NCBI GenBank assembly: GCA_019420065.1 | Contig: JAHZHX010000068.1 | Location: 1 to 10,694, forward strand | Direction of reading: 5' to 3' | Length of the DNA: 10,694 nt | From: Clostridiales bacterium | Lineage (GTDB): Bacteria; Bacillota; Clostridia; Christensenellales; Aristaeellaceae | Shown here: positions 1 through 7,490 of the stretch, piece after piece | Layout of the letters: each line of letters opens with the position of its first letter | How positions within the stretch are numbered: the first letter of the stretch is position 1 | Program-made: the position numbers and the translations under genes | The notes under the pieces: generated by a model | What the model saw: the letters and a program-made list of their open reading frames with translations, nothing else | Database searches by the model: none | Told to the model about the DNA's origin: nothing

Positions 1-247
1 ACGTATCCAGCCCGCGGGTGAGGGGCAGGGCGTTGTTGACCAGCACGTTCACCCGGCCATATTCCGAAATGACCTTGCCCGCAAAGGCTTCCAGCGCCGC
101 CTTGTCGCCCACGTCGCCCACAAAATACCCGTTGGGCAGCAGGTCGATGACGCATACATGGGCGCCGGCCTTTTCAAACTCCTGCGCGATGACCTTGCCG
201 ATGCCCTTCGCGCCGCCGGTGACCACTGCCACGGCATCCTGAAACAT
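1..247 (-). CDS. Short-chain dehydrogenase/reductase (SDR), N-terminal part, cut by window edge
   Basis: The reading frame starts at the ATG at 247-245, just after a GGAGGGAGG ribosome binding site, and stays open to the left edge, giving 82 residues. The N-terminus has the SDR Rossmann signature TGGAKGIG (TGxxxGxG, residues 10-17) after beta-strand 1, a second strand VCVID whose terminal Asp favours NAD(H) over NADP(H), and the central VLVNNA strand near residue 70. The usual NNAG reads NNAL here, a variation seen in some bacterial SDRs. The catalytic Ser-Tyr-Lys lies outside the window, so substrate and activity cannot be judged. It is cytosolic (no signal peptide). It lies 38 nt downstream of the secreted hydrolase gene on the same strand and is probably co-transcribed with it. 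Confidence 0.9.
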   Translation of the reverse strand, partial: MFQDAVAVVTGGAKGIGKVIAQEFEKAGAHVCVIDLLPNGYFVGDVGDKAALEAFAGKVISEYGRVNVLVNNALPLTRGLDT

Positions 248-285
248 GTCGTTTTCCTCCCTCCGCGGCACCGGGGCCGCCGCGC

Positions 286-1299
286 TCACTGCGCTGCCTG
301 CGCCTGCAGGTAGGCGCTGAGCCTTACGGCCACGTTTTCCTGCAAGCTCCGGTAAAAGAACTGATAATCATACAGGTGATAGACCCCCTCGGCAAACAGG
401 GGCAGCACCGGGGGATAGTCCTCGGGTGAAACGTCGGGAACCCTCAGGCTTCCGCGCACCGGGTCAAGATAGGCCCCGGTCAGATGGGGAATCTCGGTCA
501 CGATCTGTCCGCTGTAGTCGGTAAAGCACGCACCCGGATTTTCCTCTTTGGAGGCGGGGGTTGCGTCGGTGCGCCAGTTGAGCGGGTTGATGGCCAGCGA
601 CCGCACGCCCGAGGGAATCATCGGGGAATCCTGCACGCCTTCCGCCTCGCTGTTGAAGGAGATGGTCACGCCCGTGTCATCCTCACCCGACGCGACGCGC
701 AGGTGCGGATACTGCGTCAATTCCTCCTGCGTAATCCGCCACCCGATGGCATAGCAGGCCACCAGCAGGTCCCGCGTGGCCTCGTCGGCAAAGCAGTCCT
801 TCATCAGGCGGATGCACATGTCGGCTCCCTGGGAAAAACCGGCCAGCACCAGGGGGCGGCCATCGTTGCAGTTCTCCAGATAATAGGTAAGCGCCGCCTT
901 TACATCCTCATAGGCCAGCGCGAGCCAGGGCTCCCGCTCCTCCTCGGGCAGGGCGTAGACGTTCAGCCCGATCTGCCGGTAATAGGGGGCATAGAAGCAG
1001 GCGGACGCGTCATAGATGCCCTTTTCCATGTTGATGGCGCCCAGAAAGCTGCTGCGGGCCTCCTGATCGTCCATCGGCATGTTGAAGATTTCCTCCGATC
1101 CGGAAAATACCGTGGGGCAAACGAAAAAGACATCGGCCGCCAGCCCCTCGCCGTCGGCAAAATAGGCCCAGCTTTCCGCCAGCGCGTAATCCGGGGCGCC
1201 CGCCGTCTCCGCACAAGCGGCCCAGAGGGGTGCAAGCAGCAGCCACACGATGGCCAGCCCTGCGCAGACCGCCCTGCGGATACCGGGATGCTGTTTCAT
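286..1299 (-). CDS. Secreted DUF3089-type alpha/beta hydrolase
   Basis: This is a 337-aa protein starting at the ATG at 1299-1297, preceded by AAGGAGGAC at good spacing. Residues 1-30 form a signal peptide (basic start, hydrophobic VCAGLAIVWLLLAPLW, likely cut after ACA at 28-30). A lipobox is not convincing because Trp sits at -3 before Cys29. The mature part has the FYAPYYRQ block (102-109) typical of DUF3089 hydrolases. It also has the nucleophile elbow GFSQG (154-158, Ser156) and a late YHLYDYQFFY block (307-316) whose His308 is the likely catalytic histidine. DUF3089 proteins are lipase/esterase-like alpha/beta hydrolases; the substrate here is unknown. It is the first gene of a likely two-gene minus-strand unit with the SDR gene. 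Family assignment is by motif recognition, not by search. Confidence 0.85.
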   Translation of the reverse strand: MKQHPGIRRAVCAGLAIVWLLLAPLWAACAETAGAPDYALAESWAYFADGEGLAADVFFVCPTVFSGSEEIFNMPMDDQEARSSFLGAINMEKGIYDASACFYAPYYRQIGLNVYALPEEEREPWLALAYEDVKAALTYYLENCNDGRPLVLAGFSQGADMCIRLMKDCFADEATRDLLVACYAIGWRITQEELTQYPHLRVASGEDDTGVTISFNSEAEGVQDSPMIPSGVRSLAINPLNWRTDATPASKEENPGACFTDYSGQIVTEIPHLTGAYLDPVRGSLRVPDVSPEDYPPVLPLFAEGVYHLYDYQFFYRSLQENVAVRLSAYLQAQAAQ

Positions 1300-1332
1300 G
1301 GCACAGGTCCTCCTTCAATGGTGATTCAGGAC

Positions 1333-1362
1333 ATTTTACCATAACTCGTTGCCCTGTGTCAC
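1333..1362 (-). promoter_or_regulatory. Candidate promoter for the minus-strand hydrolase gene
   Basis: Read on the minus strand, GTGACA (1362-1357) and TAAAAT (1338-1333) match the -35 and -10 consensus at 5 of 6 positions each, with an 18-nt spacer. Transcription would start near 1326, giving a short leader that carries the AAGGAGGAC site before the ATG at 1299. It is oriented away from the SOS promoter at 1411-1438. Confidence 0.5.
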
Positions 1363-1410
1363 CCAAAAGTCCTTTTTGCCGCTTCGGGAGGAAATGGCAT
1401 GGATTGGCGC

Positions 1411-1438
1411 TTGACATAAGAACATATGTTCTTATAAT
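1411..1438 (+). promoter_or_regulatory. SOS promoter: consensus -35/-10 with LexA box in the spacer
   Basis: TTGACA (1411-1416) and TATAAT (1433-1438) are exact sigma-A consensus hexamers separated by 16 nt. The spacer holds GAACATATGTTC (1420-1431), an exact match to the Gram-positive LexA/DinR operator pattern GAACRNRYGTTC. The palindrome extends to a perfect 20-bp inverted repeat (1416-1435) overlapping both hexamers, so bound repressor would block RNA polymerase. It lies about 40 nt upstream of the polymerase ATG and points the same way, so damage-induced expression of the polymerase and its small downstream partner is expected. Confidence 0.92.
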
Positions 1439-1475
1439 AAAGGCAGGCGGATTCTGAGAACAGGAGGGAGCGGCC

Positions 1476-2723
1476 ATGGAACGGGTGATTCTTCATTGCG
1501 ACGCCAATTCGTTCTATGCCAGCGTCGAATGCCTGTACACGCCGTCTATCCGCCATAGCCCCGTGGCGGTGTGCGGCAGCGTGGAGGAACGTCACGGCAT
1601 CGTGCTGACCAAAAACCAGATCGCAAAGCAGTTCGGCGTGCAGACCGGAGAGGCCATCTGGCAGGCGCGGCAGAAGTGCCCGGACCTGATCTGCGTGCCG
1701 CCGGATTACGCACTCTACATCCGTTTCAGCCAGCGCATGCGCAGGCTCTACGAGGAGTATTCCGACCGCGTGGAATCCTTCGGGCTGGACGAGGCGTGGA
1801 TTGACCTTAGCAACCCCGGCCTGACGATTCGGGACGGCGAGCGCATCGCCCATGAGATTCGGCTGCGGGTAAAGCGCGAGCTGGGCATCACGGTGTCGGT
1901 GGGGGTGTCATTCAACAAGGTGTTTGCCAAGCTGGGCAGCGACATGAAAAAGCCGGACGCGGTCACGGTCATTTCGCAGGATTCCTTCCGGGACATGGTC
2001 TGGCCGCTGCCCGTGGGTGATCTGCTGTTCGTCGGTCCGGCGACGCGGCGCAAGCTGGCGGACATGAACGTGCGCACCATCGGCGATCTGGCGCGGTTTG
2101 ACGCGGAATGCCTGCGGGCGCGGCTGGGAAAGCCGGGGCTGATGCTCAATGCCTATGCTGCGGGGCTGGACCGCTCGCCCGTGATGCGGGCGGATCTGCG
2201 AAGGGCCATCCAGTCCGTCGGCAACAGCGCGACCCCGCCGCACGACCTGGAAACCCCTGCGGACGCACGATGCCTCTACTACCTGCTGGCCGAATCCGTG
2301 GCGGCGCGGCTGCGGCAGGAAGGGCTGCGGGCCCGGTGCGTGAGCATCAGCGCGCGCAATACCGAACTTGTGACCCGCTCCTGCCAGCAGATGCTGCCGC
2401 GCGCCACCAGCCTGACGGGGGAGATCGCGCAGGCAGCCATGCGGCTCTTTGACGGGCGGTTTTCCGACGGCTTTCCCTACCGGAGCGCGGGCCTGAGCTG
2501 TTCGGCGCTGACCCCGGATGACACGCCCGTGCAGCTCGACTTTCTGGGCGACGAGGCGCGGCGCATCAAAACCGAGCGGCTGGAAAGCGCCATCGACGGG
2601 CTGCGCCGCCGCTTCGGGCATCAGATCGTGCGCCGGGCGGTAGTGCTCACCGACGGGCAATACGCGCAGATCAATCCGAAAGAAGAGCATACGGTGCATC
2701 CCGTGCCGTTTTACGCGGGGTAA
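1476..2723 (+). CDS. Y-family translesion DNA polymerase (DinB/Pol IV type), SOS-controlled
   Basis: This 415-aa protein starts at the ATG at 1476 after AGGAGGG (1462-1468). It is an error-prone polymerase that copies past damaged template bases. Visible family marks are the first metal-binding Asp9 in HCDANSFYASVE, with Phe13 at the steric-gate position, and the catalytic pair Asp105-Glu106 in SFGLDEAWIDL. Further marks are the palm block GVSFNKVFAKLGSDMKKP (143-160), a helix-hairpin-helix FVGPATRRKL (185-194), and a little-finger domain from about residue 240. QLDFL (353-357), just before the final ERLESAIDGLRRRFG helix, fits a beta-clamp binding motif. Length is normal and all catalytic residues are present. 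It is the first gene of an SOS operon and is followed after 15 nt by a 90-aa gene. It could be named dinB-like, but DinB and UvrX/UmuC-like subgroups cannot be separated by eye. Confidence 0.93.
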   Translation: MERVILHCDANSFYASVECLYTPSIRHSPVAVCGSVEERHGIVLTKNQIAKQFGVQTGEAIWQARQKCPDLICVPPDYALYIRFSQRMRRLYEEYSDRVESFGLDEAWIDLSNPGLTIRDGERIAHEIRLRVKRELGITVSVGVSFNKVFAKLGSDMKKPDAVTVISQDSFRDMVWPLPVGDLLFVGPATRRKLADMNVRTIGDLARFDAECLRARLGKPGLMLNAYAAGLDRSPVMRADLRRAIQSVGNSATPPHDLETPADARCLYYLLAESVAARLRQEGLRARCVSISARNTELVTRSCQQMLPRATSLTGEIAQAAMRLFDGRFSDGFPYRSAGLSCSALTPDDTPVQLDFLGDEARRIKTERLESAIDGLRRRFGHQIVRRAVVLTDGQYAQINPKEEHTVHPVPFYAG

Positions 2724-2738
2724 GGAGGAAAAGACGTT

Positions 2739-3011
2739 ATGGAGGCAAAGGACCGAAGGCCGGAAAACCCGTGCAAGCGCTATGTGAAAGTCCGGGCTGA
2801 TTTTGAGCTGGATGGACGCATCCGGCCATTGCTGTTCCGGGAGGAGGACGGACCGGCCTTTCGCATCGACCGGGTGCTGGATGTGCGTCAGGCCGCGTCG
2901 CGCAAGGCGGGCGGACAGGGAATCCGCTATGTGTGCGAGGTGGAGGGCGGCATCGCCGTGCTGTTTCACGACGAGCCCTACTGGTTTATCGAGCGGGAAG
3001 AGAACGCCTGA
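2739..3011 (+). CDS. Small uncharacterised protein co-transcribed with the translesion polymerase
   Basis: This 90-aa protein has its ATG at 2739, preceded by AAGGAGG (2722-2728), which overlaps the polymerase stop codon. The two genes are 15 nt apart and must share the SOS promoter. There is no signal peptide or membrane segment, so it is cytosolic. The sequence suggests a compact beta-rich fold: strands YVKVRADFELDGRIRPLLF (15-33), FRIDRVLDVR (41-50), IRYVCEVEGGIAVLFH (62-77) and a final YWFIERE (81-87). I do not recognise the family for certain. The layout (DGRI.P, I.RVLDVR, WF.E) resembles, from memory, the small DUF6504-type proteins near Y-family polymerases in other bacteria, but this is unverified. 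An accessory role in damage tolerance is inferred from position only. Confidence 0.8.
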   Translation: MEAKDRRPENPCKRYVKVRADFELDGRIRPLLFREEDGPAFRIDRVLDVRQAASRKAGGQGIRYVCEVEGGIAVLFHDEPYWFIEREENA

Positions 3012-3051
3012 CGTACGTCGCTGATGGAGGCGCAGCGCACCACCTGGGAAC

Positions 3052-3085
3052 GCCGGTTTTGCATGACGCAAAGCCGGCCTTTTTT
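3052..3085 (+). terminator. Strong rho-independent terminator of the SOS operon
   Basis: An 11-bp stem, GCCGGTTTTGC (3052-3062) pairing with GCAAAGCCGGC (3068-3078), with one G-U pair and a 5-nt loop, is followed by a run of six T (3080-3085). It lies 40 nt after the stop codon of the 90-aa gene. The minus strand has no T-run at its exit, so it acts only on plus-strand transcription. Confidence 0.93.
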
Positions 3086-3333
3086 GTGCCCCGATAGGAA
3101 ACGCGGGCCGCGCACAGATTCCGTCATGCCTCGGGACATGGGCGCAATTCCTTCCGGGGACCAGCCTGAAGCCAAATGGAATATGGTGGGAAGCTTATGC
3201 GCTTCCGGTTCGTTTCCATAGTGGAATGATTTGTCAAAAGGGCCGTGTTCCCGAAGGCGTTTTATGCGCAGAAATCCATGTATATAACCGAACATCCCAC
3301 CCATCCATCGCAGAGAGAAAGGAGATCCTGAAC
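3086..3333 (+). other. Gene-free leader region upstream of the solute-binding-like gene
   Basis: No credible gene lies here; an in-frame extension upstream of 3334 has no signal peptide or ribosome site. It contains a nested inverted repeat: ATGGAA (outer left arm, about 3176) pairs with TTCCAT near 3216, and inside it GGAAGC (about 3191) pairs with GCTTCC (about 3203), which may fold in the mRNA leader. No consensus promoter or known riboswitch was recognised. The end holds the AAAGGAG ribosome site (3318-3324) for the next gene. Confidence 0.45.
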
Positions 3334-4713
3334 ATGCGGAAATGCTTTGTATGGCTTCTGATTCTGGCTTTGTGGACGATGCCCTGGGCGGCGCAGGCGG
3401 AGGAGGAATCGCCGCTGGTGGTACGGGGCTACGGGTTCGACCCGTACATGATTCCCGCCTTCATGAGCGATCACCCGGAGATCCCGCTGATGATCGACAA
3501 CGATTTCTCCGTCAGCCGCGCGCAGTTCATCTCCGCCGTTCAGAGCAGGGATGCATCGACGGATATCTATGTGCTGCCGGACTCGTGGAACGTCTGGAGC
3601 CTGATCGACAAGGGATACGCCAGGGACCTGTCGGCCTATCCGGCGCTGCGCGAGAGCGTCGAGGCCATGATTCCTCAGCTTCAGCAGGCGGTTACCCGCA
3701 GGGATCAGATCTTCGCGCTTCCCATCGCGCTCTATGCCAGCGCCTGGTCCGTCCGCCCGGACCTGCTGGAGGCCGCGGGATACGATCACATCCCCGAAAC
3801 GATGACGGAATTTCTCCAGATGCAGCTTGATTGGGATTGGGACAAGGCGGGCGAGTATGACTTCACCTTCGCAAGCACGGCTTACGACGGCTATGACCTG
3901 CGCCTCTATCCCTATCTGGAGATGGCCGTATCGGAATACATCACGCAGTACGAGGGCTCCGATCAGCCGCTCTCCTTTAACACACCGGCATTCCGGCAGG
4001 TGCTCGCCGCCCTTGAGGCGTTAGGCTATCCGTCTGAAAACGTGGATGAGGTGCTGGCCGGCCCCGCGGATGACGCGCTGCTGTCCGGCCGTCCGGCCGC
4101 CATTTTCACCCTCGGCGACAGCAATCCCCTGAACGTGGGGGAGACCGGCGCCTACGACAAGGTGCTCCTTCCCGCACCGCCCTTTGAGGAAAACGGCGAA
4201 AAACGCGCGCTGGCCACCATCTTTCTGGCTATCGTCAATCCCTACAGCCAGCATATGGAGGAGGCCGCCACCTTCCTGACCTATGCGGCCGGGCGCAGCG
4301 CGACGGACGCCACGCTGACCCTCTATCCCGACCGGAACGACCCGATTCCCAATCAGGGCGTGATGGCGCAGCTGGAGGAAGCAAGGCAGGAGCTTGAGCG
4401 CAGGCGCGCATTGCTGGACAGCGCCGACGACGCCCACAGGGCGGAGGCGGAGGACGCCGTCGCCCAGCAGGAAGCCGTCGTTGCGGAGCTGGAAGCGTGG
4501 CAGAACCTGGTGTCGGCAGAGGCGATCGCGGCCTATCGCGCGCTGGAACCCTATCTCTACATTCCCCAGGATTCCCCCTACTGGCGGGCCACCACGGAAA
4601 TGAAGGCGGAGATTGAAGGGGTGCTAAAGCAGTACGCCGCCGGCATGCTGGATGGTGAAAACCTGATCCGTCAGCTGGATCAGCGGTTCCAGCTGCTGTT
4701 TCTGGAGCAGTGA
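3334..4713 (+). CDS. Secreted extracellular solute-binding-like protein with coiled-coil insertion
   Basis: This is a 459-aa protein. The ATG at 3334 is chosen over the one at 3226 because AAAGGAG precedes it at 9 nt and it begins a clear signal peptide (MRKCFVWLLILALWTMPWAAQA, cut after residue 22). The mature part resembles family-1 ABC solute-binding proteins: an N-terminal lobe with TDIYVLPDSWNVWSLIDKGYARDLS (76-100), the hinge FALPIALYASAW (127-138), and a C-terminal ending YAAGMLDGENLIRQLDQRFQLL that is common in this fold. Two things are odd. Residues about 342-392 are an alanine/glutamate-rich antiparallel coiled coil not expected in the fold. There is no lipobox Cys, although Gram-positive binding proteins are normally lipoproteins. 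No permease or ATPase of a sugar or peptide importer is nearby, so it may be an orphan binding protein or a cell-surface protein. It is likely co-transcribed with the gene 71 nt downstream. Confidence 0.82.
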   Translation: MRKCFVWLLILALWTMPWAAQAEEESPLVVRGYGFDPYMIPAFMSDHPEIPLMIDNDFSVSRAQFISAVQSRDASTDIYVLPDSWNVWSLIDKGYARDLSAYPALRESVEAMIPQLQQAVTRRDQIFALPIALYASAWSVRPDLLEAAGYDHIPETMTEFLQMQLDWDWDKAGEYDFTFASTAYDGYDLRLYPYLEMAVSEYITQYEGSDQPLSFNTPAFRQVLAALEALGYPSENVDEVLAGPADDALLSGRPAAIFTLGDSNPLNVGETGAYDKVLLPAPPFEENGEKRALATIFLAIVNPYSQHMEEAATFLTYAAGRSATDATLTLYPDRNDPIPNQGVMAQLEEARQELERRRALLDSADDAHRAEAEDAVAQQEAVVAELEAWQNLVSAEAIAAYRALEPYLYIPQDSPYWRATTEMKAEIEGVLKQYAAGMLDGENLIRQLDQRFQLLFLEQ

Positions 4714-4784
4714 CCCGGCGCTTCCTTCCCTGCATTTGCCGTGCAAAAATGAAAAACAACGCAACGAGAACAGGAGGGACGAAA

Positions 4785-5747
4785 ATGATCCTCAGGAAAA
4801 CACTCGCTCTGCTGACGGCGGTCCTCTGCGCTTTTCTTTGCCTGCCCGCCCATGCTCAGCAGGACACATTAGTAGCCTACTACGATGCTTATAATGGCGG
4901 CACCCCTTTCCGCGCGTGGACCATCGAGCAGCAGTACGCCTTCGCATCCGAGCTGCCCGCGCTCATCGAGGAATACAGCCAAAAGGCCGGTTTCTATATC
5001 CCGCCCAGCCTGGAGGAGGTCCTTTCGCACAGCTACGGCCTGCCCGCGGAAGGGGACCTTACCCAAGGGCAGGCGCAGGAGGCCGCTATCACATTCCTGC
5101 TTGCGCTGAGGCAGGAAACGGAGGAGGAGCTTCGGGCGGCAACCTGGAACTTTTCCTTCCTGACCGACGATCCGGACGCACCCCTCTGGCTGATTAACGT
5201 TTACAACGGCGTTTCCACGGCCCGAAACCGGCTTTACCGCCTGTCCATCCTCTCGCGAAGCGGAGAAATCACGCTGGAATACGATCATCTGGCCCCTTCG
5301 GAGCAAACGCCTGAGGAGATTCTCATGGTGTTCAAACGTCAATTCCCGGATGAAAGCTTCGACCAGACCTATCAGGAAAAAGCCATGATCGGCGATAAAA
5401 TCCTCAAGCTGATGGAGCTGTATCCCGGATTCAACGCGGACAAGGCATATACGATTTGCGGATTGCCAAAGGAAAACGAAGTATCCTATGAGGAGGGCCT
5501 CGCTTTTGCGAAGGAGGTGCTGGCACGGGATTATGGCGGCGACGGCGGCTGGAGCGAGGAAGCGTATCCGCTCTGGTATGCCGAATTCATCCTCAGTTCA
5601 CCCGCCGTGCCCGAAGAAGCAATCCCCGTATGGAATTTTGTCCTGAGGAATCCCCAAAGCGGGGAATTCTTTCAGATTTATGTGCATGCCGGACCAAGCG
5701 GCCCGGAACTGGTAAAGGTTTATGTGTCCTGGAACAGCAACGGCTGA
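4785..5747 (+). CDS. Secreted protein with two PepSY-like repeats
   Basis: This is a 320-aa protein. The ATG at 4785 is preferred to the in-frame start at 4710 because AGGAGGG (4772-4778) precedes it and it opens a typical signal peptide (MILRKTLALLTAVLCAFLCLPAHA, cut after 24). The mature protein has two similar modules, about 81-165 and 222-312. Each begins with a GLP turn, followed by an acidic/Ala-rich helix (A-x3-A pattern), a strand ending in W (LWLINVYN; PVWNFVLRN) and a strand ending in a Gly turn (SGE; SGP). This order resembles PepSY/FTP-type domains (helix plus beta-sheet, secreted, often inhibitory to peptidases), but it is an inference. Before module one is WTIEQQYAF (45-53), which recurs as WSIEDQYLF in the protein at 9807-10688. 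Function is unknown. It lies 71 nt after the solute-binding-like gene, probably in one transcript. Confidence 0.8.
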   Translation: MILRKTLALLTAVLCAFLCLPAHAQQDTLVAYYDAYNGGTPFRAWTIEQQYAFASELPALIEEYSQKAGFYIPPSLEEVLSHSYGLPAEGDLTQGQAQEAAITFLLALRQETEEELRAATWNFSFLTDDPDAPLWLINVYNGVSTARNRLYRLSILSRSGEITLEYDHLAPSEQTPEEILMVFKRQFPDESFDQTYQEKAMIGDKILKLMELYPGFNADKAYTICGLPKENEVSYEEGLAFAKEVLARDYGGDGGWSEEAYPLWYAEFILSSPAVPEEAIPVWNFVLRNPQSGEFFQIYVHAGPSGPELVKVYVSWNSNG

Positions 5748-5832
5748 CAGGGGGGACAATAGGATAATGACAATGCTCCTTCCTGCAAAGCAATGAGAGC
5801 GGCTCGCCTGATGCGGGTTCATGAAAAAGGCG

Positions 5833-5877
5833 CCGTTAAATGCTATGGCTTTACGAAAGTCAACCCGGCGTTAACGG
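5833..5877. repeat. Nested inverted repeat at the edge of the AT-rich region
   Basis: CCGTTAA (5833-5839) pairs with TTAACGG (5871-5877), and inside the loop GGCTTT (5847-5852) can pair with AAAGTC (5856-5861) around ACG, with one G-U pair. Only TTT follows, so this is a poor terminator. It lies between the end of the PepSY-like gene and the AT-rich membrane-protein gene, and could be a weak terminator or a trace of an insertion junction. Confidence 0.4.
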
Positions 5878-5924
5878 TTTGGGACTAACCAGATCGACAT
5901 GGAAGGAAATCATATTGGCAAAAC

Positions 5925-7490
5925 ATGATGCAGGGGGATGAAGCTGTGCTGTCTGTATATATAAGCATGATTTGGATCACCGCCTCGCTGTTGGCATCAG
6001 TGCTTAACCCATCCATAGATGTTTTCAGGAACGTTGTATATATCAGCCTGATGGCTTTATTTGCTTCCTTTATGCTGCATATACAACGAAGCAGGCAGGC
6101 CATTCGCATTGCGCGGTATAGCGGACTGTCCTTCTGCAATACAGCAGAGTGTATTGTGGGAAGGTACGGATTTGCATTTCTGCTGATCACTGGTCTTGCC
6201 ATGGCCGCTTCGTGTTTTAACAGTGGAGCTTTGCTTCCCGTATTCGTTTGTTATTGCTTCATCCATATGATTTGTTTCGGCGCTCTGTCTTTGCACTATT
6301 TCAATCGTTCTATTGACAACGGGAAAATAAAGCTTGGCATCTTTACACTCATACAGATAGTAATTAAAGTTGTTTCACTCGTTTTGATTGTCGGAACAAC
6401 CTATGCAACGTATCAATACACAGTGGACCTCATGAACAGATTGCCTCGGACAGCGGAATGGAAAACTTATGAGAACGAATACGGAGTCGTTCCGGACTTG
6501 TTTGTTGGAGAAGATGAAAAAATCATCTATGACCAGGTAAACCAAAATGATCTCGCGATCAATGGCGAGCTATACACCTGGCTCAACCATTATGGAGCGG
6601 TTTATTGCAGGCAGGACGCCGATGTTAACGGCGTCCCAATATTGTATGTGAATCCCAATTATCTCAGCATCATTCCAGTCATTGACGCAGAAGGTGGCAC
6701 AGTAAACATAAGCGAGGATGAAACAGACATCATCATACTCAGCCCGCTGGAAGCCAGCCAGGATAGTAAAATAACGGCTTTCTTCAGAGAAAGACGAAAC
6801 GGGATGTTAAAGCTGGAGCGCCAGTACGCCGTCCCACAGAATACGCACAGTGAAGGTATACAAATCATACACATAAAACCATCACAAAAGCTTTTTACAT
6901 TTCGGCCGGATACAGAATACTGTGAGAATGCGATTGTTTGCGTGCTCACGGAGAAGAATAGCCTCATTACCGAGCGAGTGTGTATCACGGGAAACGGTGT
7001 TCTTGATCCGCTGAAAATATATATAGGCAGCGGAAGCGATGAATATAAACTCAATATATCAAAAAAACTTGCTGAATTGGGACTTGATGATAACATTCAA
7101 TCGATTGTGTCGCTCCGACAATCAATAGACGCGTTGCGGCGCGAATGGAGGAGCAGGATGGCCGCACTTGGGATGGTCATCGTATTTCTCTTTTTATCTC
7201 AACTTATCAGCAATGTTTTGACGTTTCGTGCATACATCAAAAGAGCGATTCCTTTGATCATCCTAAAATATATTAACGGCTATTCTACATTCAAACGATA
7301 TGCAGTTTATTATTTCATCATGATATTTCAAATGATTTTAACGGTTTTGATATGTTGCGCGCGTCAGGTGAGCTTCGAATTTGGTTTGATGTGGTGTGCA
7401 TTGGATATTGTCGAATATTACCTATTGAAAAAAATAGCGCTTCGCTATGAAAAGCGTATGCGATCAGAGCACATAAAGGAGGTCAATTGA
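5925..7490 (+). CDS. Bacteriocin-associated integral membrane protein (DUF1430-like), short form
   Basis: This 521-aa protein is the membrane partner of the ATPase that follows. Likely membrane segments lie near 10-27, 36-52, 81-98, 103-125 and 137-160, then an external domain at about 165-405, then segments near 411-433, 460-480 and 486-502. The external block VNPNYLSIIPVIDAEGGTV (242-260) and the loop KYINGYSTFKRY (448-459) before the late membrane segments fit the lactococcin-972-type family (DUF1430/TIGR01654, from memory). Members are usually about 650 aa with an extra N-terminal membrane segment and external domain, absent here; a stop lies in frame at 5886. The start is uncertain: ATG 5925 has no good ribosome site, while GTG 5946 follows AGGGGG (5932-5937) at 8 nt. 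The gene is AT-richer than its neighbours (16 GC of 60 at 7261-7320). Confidence 0.8.
   Translation: MMQGDEAVLSVYISMIWITASLLASVLNPSIDVFRNVVYISLMALFASFMLHIQRSRQAIRIARYSGLSFCNTAECIVGRYGFAFLLITGLAMAASCFNSGALLPVFVCYCFIHMICFGALSLHYFNRSIDNGKIKLGIFTLIQIVIKVVSLVLIVGTTYATYQYTVDLMNRLPRTAEWKTYENEYGVVPDLFVGEDEKIIYDQVNQNDLAINGELYTWLNHYGAVYCRQDADVNGVPILYVNPNYLSIIPVIDAEGGTVNISEDETDIIILSPLEASQDSKITAFFRERRNGMLKLERQYAVPQNTHSEGIQIIHIKPSQKLFTFRPDTEYCENAIVCVLTEKNSLITERVCITGNGVLDPLKIYIGSGSDEYKLNISKKLAELGLDDNIQSIVSLRQSIDALRREWRSRMAALGMVIVFLFLSQLISNVLTFRAYIKRAIPLIILKYINGYSTFKRYAVYYFIMIFQMILTVLICCARQVSFEFGLMWCALDIVEYYLLKKIALRYEKRMRSEHIKEVN

Noticed and set aside
484..1344. Long plus-strand open frame (286 codons) across the hydrolase gene
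   Set aside because: It is the opposite-strand shadow of the minus-strand DUF3089 gene, which has motifs, a signal peptide and a ribosome site; the plus-strand frame has none.
1908..3071. Minus-strand open frame of 387 codons across the polymerase
   Set aside because: It is Arg/Pro/His-rich, as expected from GC-rich shadow frames, has no recognisable motif, and overlaps a clear Y-family polymerase.
5833..5877. Inverted repeat considered as an integron attC-like recombination site
   Set aside because: The arms lack the required core-site pattern and there is no integrase or cassette array in the window.
5813..5890. Short open frame of 25 codons as a possible bacteriocin precursor for the ABC pair
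   Set aside because: It has no hydrophobic leader, double-glycine site or lactococcin-972 pattern, and no ribosome site.
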